Shown one piece after another: positions 15,729-22,408 of a stretch of DNA of 26,212 nucleotides; positions within the stretch are counted from its first letter, which is position 1, and every line of letters begins with the position of its first letter. The DNA is from JBDTNL01 sp039933785 (GTDB lineage Bacteria; Acidobacteriota; Thermoanaerobaculia; Multivoradales; JAGPDF01). The notes beneath the pieces are model-generated. The model worked only from the letters and a program-made list of their open reading frames with translations, did no database searches and had not been told where the DNA came from. The stretch is taken from the NCBI GenBank assembly GCA_039933785.1, contig JBDTNL010000054.1:1-26212 (forward strand), read 5' to 3'. A program made the position numbers and the translations under genes.

Positions 15729-15753
15729 CGCTCCTGGGAGCCGTTGCTATCCT
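15725..15753 (+). promoter_or_regulatory. Sigma70-like promoter of the STAS gene
   Basis: TTGACG (15725-15730), a 17-base spacer, and TATCCT (15748-15753). The expected start is about 15760, giving a short leader to the ATG at 15777. The -35 overlaps the TGA of the upstream gene. Confidence 0.6.
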
Positions 15754-15776
15754 GACTTCTCGCTGAACAAAAATTC

Positions 15777-16133
15777 ATGATCGTCGAGAAGCGGCGCATC
15801 GAGGACTTCACTCTGCTTCGGCTGGAGGGGGTCATCAAGCTGGGGGAGAGCGCGGAGTTCTTCGCCCAGACGCTGGACCGCGCCCTGGCGGACGAGAGCG
15901 GCCATGTGCTGGTCGATTTCTCGCGCATCAACTACATGGATTCAACCGGCATCGGCGAATTGGTCGGGTACCTCGGACGGTTTCGCGACCTCGAGCGCAA
16001 GCTCATCCTGATCAATCCGTCGGATCGTATTCGCCGCCTGCTTCACGTGGCGCGGCTCGACGAGCTCTTCACCACCTACGACACCCTCGAAGCCGCGCTC
16101 GCGGCCGAGGGCGCGCCGACTGACTCAATCTAG
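15777..16133 (+). CDS. STAS-domain anti-anti-sigma factor-like protein
   Basis: A 118-aa single STAS domain with the SpoIIAA/RsbV pattern: strand-turn at IEDFTLLRLEGVIKLGES, HVLVDFSRINYMDSTGIGELVGYL with the phosphorylatable Ser (S56 in DSTGIG), and LILINPSDRIRRLLHVARLDELF. In the partner-switching scheme such a protein is phosphorylated by an HPK-like anti-sigma kinase and dephosphorylated by a PP2C such as SpoIIE/RsbU. A membrane PP2C of that type lies at 23345-25759 in this window, but no kinase is present, so the link is only suggestive. A sigma70-like promoter precedes the gene, with an A-rich AACAAAAATTC leader. Confidence 0.92.
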   Translation: MIVEKRRIEDFTLLRLEGVIKLGESAEFFAQTLDRALADESGHVLVDFSRINYMDSTGIGELVGYLGRFRDLERKLILINPSDRIRRLLHVARLDELFTTYDTLEAALAAEGAPTDSI

Positions 16134-16219
16134 AGTCCTTGCCGCTGCAGTCCTGATCGGAGAGAATCGCCGAGGCGACGCGTTCGCGCCGCCTCGATGC
16201 CTCCGATGGAGATCCGGCA

Positions 16220-17659
16220 ATGGCCATTTCCTCTCCCCCTGACGTCAGTGCCGCCCTGCGCGGATTGAAGGACAGTCTCGGCTCGCTCATCCATCTCGAT
16301 CCCGCCATGCTGGTGGAGTTCCGCACCGACTTCGGCCGCATGGTCGACCGGGTGCCCGGCGCCATCGCCCGCTGTAGCTCGGCCGAGGAGGTCGCGCAGG
16401 TCGTGCGGTACTGCCGTGAGCACGGGCTGTCGATCCACGTCCGCGGTCAGGGCCACACGCAGAGCGGCCAGGCCTGCAGCGACGGCCGGGTCCTGCTCGA
16501 CACGTCGTCCATGCAGACCATCCATGAGATCAATGCCGCGGAGGGTTGGGCCTGGGTCGACGGTGGTGTGATCTGGCGCGACCTGGTCGCGAAGTCGGTG
16601 CCCGTGGGCCTCGTGCCGCCGGTACTCACCAACAACCTCGGCGTGTCGATCGCTGGCACGACCTCGGTCGCTGGGCTGGGGGTCGCGAGCTATCGCTATG
16701 GCTGCCAGGCGGACAACGCGATCGAGCTCGAGGTGGTCACCGGCACTGGTGAGATCGTGGTCTGCTCGAAGGCGCAGAACCGCGATCTCTTCGATGTCGC
16801 GCGCTGCGGCTTCGGTCAGTTCGGCGTCATCACGAGGGTCAAGACCAAGCTGCGGCAGTGCAAGCAAAAGGTCCGCATGTGGCACCTGCTGTACGACGAC
16901 CTCGACACCTTCATGAAGGACTCCGAGCTCATCATGAAGCCCGGGGATCTGCGCTTTCACACGCTCGAATCGCGCAGCGCACCGTGCCCGATTTTCACCA
17001 AGCGGGTCGGCGACGGCATGAATCTCGCGACTGGTCAGCAGATGTACGCGTACTGGCTCTATCCCATGTTTCTCACCGTCGAATACGACGAGGGCGAGAA
17101 CCCGAACGACGCGGAATTGCTCAAGGACTTGAAGTACTACAAGCATCTGCGCACCGAGGAATACACCCAGCTCGATTTTTGCAACCGGCTCATCCCGGTG
17201 TTCGAGCTTTGGCACCGAATCGGCAATTGGGAGATGGCGCACCCGTGGATGGAAGTCATTCTGCCGTGGGACAAGGCCAAGGAGTTCATCGAGTTCGTCC
17301 AGGACAGCCTGCCGCCGCAGGCGCTCGGGGCCGGCGGTCACGTGCTGGTCTGGCCGGCGCACACCGGCGCCTCGGAGGCGCCGCTCTTCATGCATCCGGA
17401 GGGCGAGTGCGTGATGGGCTGGGGCATCTTGCCCGCGGTGCCGCACAAATTTCTCGATCAGGCTTTGGCACAGCTCGACATGGCCTCGGAGCTCTCGATC
17501 GCGTATGGCGGCAAGCGCTACCTGTCGGGCTACATCACCTTCGACACGGTGGAGAAGTGGGCAGCGCACTTCGGCGACAAGTGGCCGATGGTGTGCGCGG
17601 CGAAGAAGAAGTTCGATCCCGACCACGTGCTGTCGCCGGGGTTCATTCAGTATTCGTAG
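16220..17659 (+). CDS. FAD-binding oxidoreductase, cytokinin-dehydrogenase-like
   Basis: A 479-aa flavin oxidase of the PCMH/VAO type. The FAD domain (~45-230) contains RGQGHTQSGQ (75-84), whose His79 is at the position of the covalent flavin link (GRGHS) in cytokinin dehydrogenase; TTSVAGLGVASYRYG follows as the second FAD loop. The C-terminal part has cytokinin-oxidase-type features: WEMAHPWMEVILPWDKAKEF, LVWPAHTGASEAPLF and a final FDPDHVLSPGF. No signal peptide is seen, so it is cytoplasmic. The real substrate is unknown; bacterial members are often of unassigned specificity. The start ATG 16220 has GGAGA ~8 nt upstream. It converges on the thioredoxin-fold gene with only 6 bases between stops. 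Confidence 0.88.
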   Translation: MAISSPPDVSAALRGLKDSLGSLIHLDPAMLVEFRTDFGRMVDRVPGAIARCSSAEEVAQVVRYCREHGLSIHVRGQGHTQSGQACSDGRVLLDTSSMQTIHEINAAEGWAWVDGGVIWRDLVAKSVPVGLVPPVLTNNLGVSIAGTTSVAGLGVASYRYGCQADNAIELEVVTGTGEIVVCSKAQNRDLFDVARCGFGQFGVITRVKTKLRQCKQKVRMWHLLYDDLDTFMKDSELIMKPGDLRFHTLESRSAPCPIFTKRVGDGMNLATGQQMYAYWLYPMFLTVEYDEGENPNDAELLKDLKYYKHLRTEEYTQLDFCNRLIPVFELWHRIGNWEMAHPWMEVILPWDKAKEFIEFVQDSLPPQALGAGGHVLVWPAHTGASEAPLFMHPEGECVMGWGILPAVPHKFLDQALAQLDMASELSIAYGGKRYLSGYITFDTVEKWAAHFGDKWPMVCAAKKKFDPDHVLSPGFIQYS

Positions 17660-17668
17660 GCGTGCCTA
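17657..17668. terminator. Short palindrome holding both stop codons of a convergent pair
   Basis: TAGGCGTGCCTA. The left end is the TAG stop of the flavin oxidase, and the right end read in reverse is the TAG stop of the thioredoxin-fold gene. The stem is only 4-5 bp, so it is weak as a terminator. Confidence 0.25.
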
Positions 17669-18991
17669 TTTCGAGGCCGGCTGGGAGAGCGCCGCGAGCC
17701 TCTTCTCGAGCCCGGCGATCGTGCTCTCCGAACGCTGTCCGGCCGGCATTGCCTTGGCTTCGGACAGCGCCTGCTCGAGGGTCTTGCGGACCTCCGCGGG
17801 CTCGCCCTTGTCCTTGAAGATCTCCGCCCGTGTGCGCAGGATGCTGATCCGCCGCGGACCGTAGGCCTTGCTGAGCGCGCGATCCGAAGCCGCTAGCGCC
17901 TTGTTCAAATCCTTCAACGCCCGGTATGCCATGGCGAGCCGGGCCGGCGGGTTGTAGTCGTTGGGGAAGTCGCGCTCGGAAACCAACAGCATGTCGACCG
18001 CGCGCTGGGGCTGATCGATCTCGAGGTACGCGCCCAAGCGATGCGAATCGAAGGCCGCCCGCGCCGCCGGAGTCGGCGCTTCGTTCGCCGCCTTCTCGAG
18101 CCCGGCGATCCACGCGGTTTCGAGGGCCTTCTTGCCGACCTCGTCGCCGGCGTCCTCGCGGGCCGCGATCAGTTCCTGATAGATACCTGAGCGGTCATCG
18201 GCCGCCAGCTTCGATCCCGGCGCATCCAGGACTTGGCGGCAGGCGGTCTCGAAATGGGCGATCAGCGCGCCTCGGGAAGCCACCGACTTCTCGAGTGAAA
18301 GAGCGCAATCGAGCCCGGTGACCGCCGCATTGGCGTACGAGGGCGTGCCCTCCAGGCGGGCCAGCAGCCCATGCGCTGCCTGCACGCACTCGAGCGATTG
18401 CTCGGTGATCTGGAGGGCGAAGAGGTAGGCATCGCTGGTGCGCGGCAGGTCGGGCCATCCCTTGGGCGCGGCGGCGAGCACCGCCGCATAGGCTGGCGCC
18501 GCCGTCGCGTAGTTGCCGGCCCCGTTCAGCCGGTCCGCCGTGGCGAGCTGCGCCGCGAGCCCGGTCTGCCCGGCCGCGAGCGCGCGCTTCCCCTGGTCGA
18601 CGAATTGAATGAGTTGTTCGACGCTGGCCGTACCGGTCCAACGCAGGAGCACGGTTTCGTGCACGGGATCGATGATGAATAGCGACGGCCAAGCAGAGAC
18701 TGGATACTTTTCCAGCACCGCCGCGTTGGCAGCTTTCTCGGTGTCGATGTCGAGCCAGACAACCTGCCTGGCGTAGCTCGCGAGGGCCGCGTCCGTGAAG
18801 ACGAAGGCCTTCATCGAGCGACAGCTATGTCACCAGGGAGCCGAGGCCTCGAGGAAAAGTGGCACCTTGAGCGCCTTGGCCTGAGCGACGGCGCGCGCGT
18901 AGTCGTCTTCGATCCAGGGCAGGGGCGAGGTTGCCGCGGCTAACGGGGCCGCCAGCAGGGCAGCGAGCAGAAGCGGTGCGATGGGCTTCAT
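17666..18991 (-). CDS. Probable periplasmic selenoprotein: thioredoxin-fold protein with U-x-x-C active site (UGA at 18832-18830)
   Basis: The reading frame runs from ATG 18991 to the stop at 17666, with one in-frame UGA at codon 54; read as Sec it gives 441 aa. Residues 1-20 are a signal peptide (MKPIAPLLLAALLAAPLAAA), residues 44-49 (VPLFLE) form the first thioredoxin strand, and the active site is APW-U54-H-S-C57. Downstream are VVWLDIDTEK, AVLEKYPVSAWPSLFIIDP with the cis-proline (P102), and VLLRWTG; residues ~130-441 are helical, TPR-like. The UGA sits exactly where the attacking Cys of a thioredoxin belongs, and both sides are in frame and family-like, which argues against a decayed gene. 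A SECIS-like stem-loop follows. ATG 18991 has a TACGCT box 6 nt upstream. The usual gene call (ATG 18814, codon 60) would lose the signal peptide and active site. A Cys-to-UGA mutation or sequencing error remains possible. Confidence 0.8.
18786..18825 (-). promoter_or_regulatory. Candidate bacterial SECIS element
   Basis: Counting the U of UGA as 1, bases 8-47 fold into an imperfect stem: GCUG (8-11) with CGGC (44-47, one G-U), CG (13-14) with CG (42-43), UCG (16-18) with CGG (38-40, one G-U), and UGAAG (20-24) with CUUCA (33-37). U12 and A19 bulge, and C15/A41 mismatch. The 8-base loop GCCUUCGU begins 21 nt after the UGA and its first base is G. These values meet the published bSECIS pattern (loop 16-37 nt from UGA, 3-14 bases, G in the first two positions). 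Confidence 0.65.
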
Positions 18992-18997
18992 GGCGCG

Positions 18998-19003
18998 AGC
19001 GTA
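18998..19003 (-). promoter_or_regulatory. Leaderless-type -10 box (TACGCT) of the selenoprotein gene
   Basis: TACGCT on the minus strand is followed by six bases and the ATG at 18991. This independently supports the upstream start that places the UGA inside the coding region. Confidence 0.55.
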
Positions 19004-19011
19004 GCATCTGA

Positions 19012-19017
19012 TACCCT
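19012..19017 (+). promoter_or_regulatory. Possible -10 box (TACCCT) of the mqnD-like gene
   Basis: TACCCT ends 9 nt before the ATG at 19027, slightly longer than the 6-nt spacing of the other boxes. It is divergent from the selenoprotein promoter, with 8 bases between the two boxes. Confidence 0.35.
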
Positions 19018-19026
19018 GCGCCCGCC

Positions 19027-19893
19027 ATGACCGCGACCCAACTACCGAAGTCGCCGACGAAGGTTCGCATCGCCCACAGTCCGGACTCGGACGACGCCTT
19101 CATGTTCTACGCCCTCACCCAGGGCGTTCTCGACACTTCTGGGCTCGAAATCGAGCACGTGCTCTCCGACATCGAGTCGCTCAACCAAGCCGCGTTCAAG
19201 GGCACGTACGACATCACTGCGTTCTCGTTCCATGCCTATGCGCATCTCGCGCACCTCTACGACATCATGCCGTCCGGCGCCAGCTTCGGCGACGGGTATG
19301 GACCGGTCGTAGTCTCGAAGGAACAGCGCACCCGCGAGAGCCTCCGCGGCGGCCGCTTCGCCATCCCCGGCAAACTGACCACGGCGCATCTGGTCACTCG
19401 GCTTTGGCAGCCTGAGTTCGAGGCGGTGTTTACCCCGTTCGACCGCATCCTGGACGTCGCAGCCGCGGGCGAGGTCGACGCCGGAGTCGTGATCCATGAA
19501 GGCCAGCTCACTTTCCAGGAACACGGCCTCCACGCCGTAGTCGATCTCGGCGCCTGGTGGCTGGGCGAGACCGGCGGACCCCTCGCCCTCGGCGGCAACG
19601 GCATCCGCAAGGACATCGAGCCGGCACTCAAGCAGCGCCTTTGCCGCCTGCTCACCGAGAGCATCAACTACGCCCTCGACCATCGCCAGGAGGCCTTGGG
19701 CTACGCCGTGCGTTACGCGAGAGGAATCGAGGACGACCCTGAGCGCTCCGATCGCTTCGTATCGATGTATGTGAACGACTGGACACGCTCGTACGGTGAA
19801 GCCGGCCGGCGTGCCGTTCAACTGCTGCTCGATCGCGGCTACGCGGCGAAGATCTTGCCCCACGCGGTCGAAGCCGTGTTCCTCGAGGAGTGA
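19027..19893 (+). CDS. mqnD: MqnA/MqnD-family protein, likely 1,4-dihydroxy-6-naphthoate synthase (futalosine menaquinone pathway)
   Basis: A 288-aa periplasmic-binding-protein-fold enzyme without a signal peptide. The N-terminal VRIAHSPDSDDAFMFYAL (13-30) corresponds to the SPxxND(T/A)F motif of MqnD, followed by LSDIESLNQAAFKGTYDITAFSFHAY, and later GGRFAIPGKLTTAHL, AGVVIHEGQLTFQEHGL and LGGNGIRKDI. MqnD converts cyclic de-hypoxanthine futalosine to 1,4-dihydroxy-6-naphthoate. MqnA shares the fold, so the MqnD call is by motif and length; no other mqn gene is in the window. ATG 19027 is chosen for lack of any better start and the TACCCT box. The next gene starts within its stop (GTGA, 19890-19893), indicating translational coupling. 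Confidence 0.72.
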   Translation: MTATQLPKSPTKVRIAHSPDSDDAFMFYALTQGVLDTSGLEIEHVLSDIESLNQAAFKGTYDITAFSFHAYAHLAHLYDIMPSGASFGDGYGPVVVSKEQRTRESLRGGRFAIPGKLTTAHLVTRLWQPEFEAVFTPFDRILDVAAAGEVDAGVVIHEGQLTFQEHGLHAVVDLGAWWLGETGGPLALGGNGIRKDIEPALKQRLCRLLTESINYALDHRQEALGYAVRYARGIEDDPERSDRFVSMYVNDWTRSYGEAGRRAVQLLLDRGYAAKILPHAVEAVFLEE

Positions 19894-20540
19894 TCGGCTC
19901 GACCGCACTGGCCTTCGATCTCGACGGCACGCTGATCGATTCCCGGCGCGATCTTGCGACCGCGGTGAATCGCGTGCGAGTCGAGCTCGGGCACGAGAAG
20001 CTCGCGGTCGAAGTGGTGCGCGGGATGGTCGGGGAGGGCGTGCGGGTGCTCCTCGAGCGCGCCCTGCCGGACCTTCCTCCGACGCAGTTCGAGGATGCCC
20101 TCGAGAGCTACCTCCGGCACTACGAGCAAGTCTGCCTCGACTCCACATTCGCCTATCCGGGTATCCCGCACCTGTTGTCGCTCGCCGCGGACCGCCTGCC
20201 GCTCGCGGTGCTGACCAACAAGCCCGAGAGCATGTCGCGGCGAATCCTCGATCATCTCGGACTGCTGCCGCACTTCAAGGTAGTGATCGGCGGAGACACA
20301 CTCCCAGTCCGCAAGCCGGAACCCGAAACGATTGCCGCAGTGGCCCAAAAACTCGCGGTTCGAGTTTCAACACTGACGTTGATCGGCGACAGCCTGACCG
20401 ACGCCGCCACTGCGAAAGCCGCTGCCTCCGGTCTGATCCTGGTGTCCTGGGGATTCCGTCCAAGATCCGAGCTCGAAACCACCGGAGCCCCGATCTGCGA
20501 CAGCGTGCCCGAGCTCGCCGCTCGGCTTGGCTTGTCTTAG
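19890..20540 (+). CDS. gph: HAD-superfamily phosphatase, phosphoglycolate phosphatase-like
   Basis: A 216-aa HAD hydrolase with all four motifs: I, FDLDGTLIDS (nucleophile D10 and acid D12); II, VLTNKPE; III, the Lys in RKPEPETI; IV, LIGDSLTDAATAKAA. A helical C1-type cap lies between I and II (~17-80). This is the Gph subfamily, which hydrolyses 2-phosphoglycolate formed in DNA repair or photorespiration-like reactions, though substrate scope in the family is broad. The GTG start overlaps the stop of the mqnD-like gene by 4 bp. Its 3' end overlaps the convergent cytidine deaminase gene by 4 bp (TTAG carries both stops). Confidence 0.9.
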   Translation: MIGSTALAFDLDGTLIDSRRDLATAVNRVRVELGHEKLAVEVVRGMVGEGVRVLLERALPDLPPTQFEDALESYLRHYEQVCLDSTFAYPGIPHLLSLAADRLPLAVLTNKPESMSRRILDHLGLLPHFKVVIGGDTLPVRKPEPETIAAVAQKLAVRVSTLTLIGDSLTDAATAKAAASGLILVSWGFRPRSELETTGAPICDSVPELAARLGLS

Positions 20541-20941
20541 GAAGGCCGCGGCAGCGAGAACGGCTGCGGCAGCAACTCCCGCAGCGACGAGAGATGCCGC
20601 AGCGACTGGGTAGAGCAGAGCAGAATCGGAATGTCGTCCGAGAACTCCGCCATCACCTGCAAACAGGGACCGCACGGCCGAGCCGGCGGCTCGATATCCG
20701 CGCACACGGCGATCGCGACGATCCGCCGCGCACCCTGAGCGACCGCCGCAGAGATGGCGACCCGCTCGGCGCAGATTCCCAGTCCGTACACACTGTTCTC
20801 GACATTCGCCCCGCTCACGATGTCACCCGCGTCGGTGAGCACCGCAGAGCCCACCGCGAAGCCGCTATACGGCGCATACGCATGCTTCCGCGCCTCGACC
20901 GCCGCGTCAGCGAGCACATCCCAATCGATAGCCGGATTCAC
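20537..20941 (-). CDS. cdd: Cytidine deaminase (small, tetrameric type)
   Basis: A 134-aa enzyme of nucleoside salvage that deaminates cytidine and deoxycytidine to uridine and deoxyuridine. It has YAPYSGFAVGSAVLTDAG, NVENSVYGLGICAERVAI with the zinc ligand and proton shuttle C57-A-E59, and the zinc pair PCGPC (C90, C93). This is the pattern of the homotetrameric B. subtilis enzyme (C53/E55/C86/C89). The start is GTG 20941, with a TATTTT box exactly 6 nt upstream. It is tail to tail with the phosphatase gene (4-bp overlap) and divergent from icd across a region with a 24-bp inverted repeat. Confidence 0.95.
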   Translation of the reverse strand: MNPAIDWDVLADAAVEARKHAYAPYSGFAVGSAVLTDAGDIVSGANVENSVYGLGICAERVAISAAVAQGARRIVAIAVCADIEPPARPCGPCLQVMAEFSDDIPILLCSTQSLRHLSSLRELLPQPFSLPRPS

Positions 20942-20947
20942 CCGCCA

Positions 20948-20953
20948 AAAATA
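20948..20953 (-). promoter_or_regulatory. Leaderless-type -10 box (TATTTT) of cdd
   Basis: TATTTT on the minus strand, six bases, then the GTG at 20941. No Shine-Dalgarno sequence. The 24-bp inverted repeat begins 16 bases further upstream, so it would lie outside the transcript. Confidence 0.6.
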
Positions 20954-20968
20954 GCACGACGCCCCCGA

Positions 20969-21039
20969 GGCGATGTCCTAGTCCGAGCTCCCGGAGCGTT
21001 AATCCCCGCAGCGCAGGGAGCTCGGACTAGGACATCGCC
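20969..21039. repeat. Perfect 24-bp inverted repeat between divergent cdd and icd
   Basis: Arms at 20969-20992 and 21016-21039 match perfectly over 24 bases, with a 23-base spacer (20993-21015). Each arm contains a CTAG and a GAGCTC. It lies upstream of both divergent genes, so it is not a terminator of either. No second copy was seen in the window. Confidence 0.85.
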
Positions 21040-21074
21040 GCCGCCACCGAAAACACGCGATGAGAACGTCGCCT

Positions 21075-21105
21075 GTGATACTTTTTTCGCGGCTTCAAAC
21101 GCCGC
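21075..21105 (+). promoter_or_regulatory. Possible icd promoter and leader hairpin
   Basis: An extended -10-like TGTGATACT (TG at 21075-21076, GATACT at 21077-21082) is followed by a T-run and a 5-bp hairpin GCGGC/GCCGC with a 7-base loop (21089-21105). The hairpin would lie in the icd leader. I see no good -35. Confidence 0.35.
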
Positions 21106-21143
21106 AGTGGCAGTACTTCCAAGACCCCTGAAGGAGACTCACC

Positions 21144-22388
21144 GTGAGTGCGACGACCCCCAGAGAGACGCCGCCTGCCGACGGGCAGGAGATCACCTAT
21201 AAGGACGGCAAACTGAGCGTCCCCGATCGCCCGATCATTCCCTTCATCGAGGGCGACGGCATCGGTCCGGACCTCTGGCGTGCCTCGCAGCGCGTCCTCG
21301 ACGCCGCGGTCGACAAGCACGCCAAGGGCAAGTCCATCGCCTGGATGGAAGTCCTCGCCGGCGAGAAGGCCTTCAGCTCGACGGGAGAATGGCTCCCCCA
21401 GGCCACCATCGACGCCCTTCAGCAGTACCGCTGCGGCATCAAGGGCCCTTTGACGACGCCCGTGGGCGGCGGCATCCGCAGCCTCAACGTGGCGCTGCGT
21501 CAGATTCTCGATCTCTACGCGTGTGTGCGCCCTGTCCGTTATTTCAAAGGTGTGCCATCGCCAGTCAAAGAGCCCGACAAGGTCGACATGGTGATCTTCC
21601 GCGAGAACACCGAGGACGTGTACGCCGGCATCGAATGGAAGGCCGGCAGCGCCGAAGCCGATCGCGTGATCTCGTTCCTGACCAACGAAATGGGCAAGAA
21701 CGTCCGCGCCAAGAGTGGCATCGGCATCAAGCCGATCTCCGAGTTCGGCAGCAAGCGCTTGGTGCGCAAGGCGTTCGAATACGCTGCGACCCATGGCAAG
21801 AACGACGTTACCTTGGTGCACAAGGGCAACATCATGAAGTTCACCGAGGGCGCCTTCAAGGATTGGGGCTACGAGCTCGCCGCGGAAGAGTTCGGCGACC
21901 GCACGGTGAGCGAGCAGAAGCTCTGGGACGAACTCGGCGGCAAGCTTCCCGCCGGCAAGATCCTGGTCAAGGACCGAATCGCCGACGCCATGTTCCAGCA
22001 AGTGCTGCTGCGGCCCAGTGAGTATCAGGTCCTAGCGACCACCAACTTGAACGGCGACTACATCTCCGACGCCCTGGCGGCCCAAGTCGGCGGGCTCGGC
22101 ATGGCTCCGGGCAGCAACGAAGGCGACGGCTACGCGGTCTTCGAAGCGACCCACGGCACCGCGCCGAAGTACGCCAACCAGGACAAGGTGAATCCAGGCT
22201 CGGTCATCCTCTCCGGCGTCATGATGCTCGAGTGGCTGGGCTGGCAGGCGGCCGCTGACGCCATCGTCGGCGCCATCGAGGCGACCATCGCGCAGAAGCG
22301 GGTGACGTACGATCTCGAACGCCAGATGCAAGGTGCCAAGCTGCTGAAGACTTCCGAGTTCGCTTCGGCGATCATCGAGAATCTCTAG
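21144..22388 (+). CDS. icd: NADP-dependent isocitrate dehydrogenase
   Basis: A 414-aa enzyme of the TCA cycle that oxidises isocitrate to 2-oxoglutarate and CO2. Its length and numbering follow the E. coli enzyme (416 aa). The phosphate-loop serine is at S113 in TPVGGGIRSLNVALRQ, the site of IDH kinase control in E. coli. NADP specificity is indicated by HGTAPKYANQDK (the Lys-Tyr pair) and the C-terminal YDLER (Tyr and Arg that contact the 2'-phosphate). The start is GTG 21144, with AAGGAG 8 nt upstream. It is followed by mdh after 20 bases, so two TCA enzymes form an operon, probably with the phosphatase gene behind them. No kinase/phosphatase gene aceK is present. Confidence 0.97.
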   Translation: MSATTPRETPPADGQEITYKDGKLSVPDRPIIPFIEGDGIGPDLWRASQRVLDAAVDKHAKGKSIAWMEVLAGEKAFSSTGEWLPQATIDALQQYRCGIKGPLTTPVGGGIRSLNVALRQILDLYACVRPVRYFKGVPSPVKEPDKVDMVIFRENTEDVYAGIEWKAGSAEADRVISFLTNEMGKNVRAKSGIGIKPISEFGSKRLVRKAFEYAATHGKNDVTLVHKGNIMKFTEGAFKDWGYELAAEEFGDRTVSEQKLWDELGGKLPAGKILVKDRIADAMFQQVLLRPSEYQVLATTNLNGDYISDALAAQVGGLGMAPGSNEGDGYAVFEATHGTAPKYANQDKVNPGSVILSGVMMLEWLGWQAAADAIVGAIEATIAQKRVTYDLERQMQGAKLLKTSEFASAIIENL

Positions 22389-22408
22389 AGCATCAAGCGG
22401 AGGAGCGG

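Noticed and set aside
16130..17626. 498-aa open frame on the minus strand
   Set aside because: It lies antisense to the flavin oxidase, which has clear motifs; the translation is His/Arg/Asp-rich and domain-free.
17666..18814. Calling the thioredoxin-fold gene from ATG 18814 as a 382-aa protein
   Set aside because: This removes the signal peptide, first strand and active site. The upstream 59 codons are in frame and read as an ideal thioredoxin start, interrupted only by the UGA at the catalytic Cys position.
20969..21039. Reading the 24-bp inverted repeat as a terminator of cdd or icd
   Set aside because: It is upstream of both genes, which point away from it, and no U-tract follows either arm.
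19796..21202. 468-aa open frame on the plus strand
   Set aside because: It overlaps the mqnD-like, gph, cdd and icd genes in another frame and runs through the 24-bp inverted repeat; arginine-rich and without motifs.
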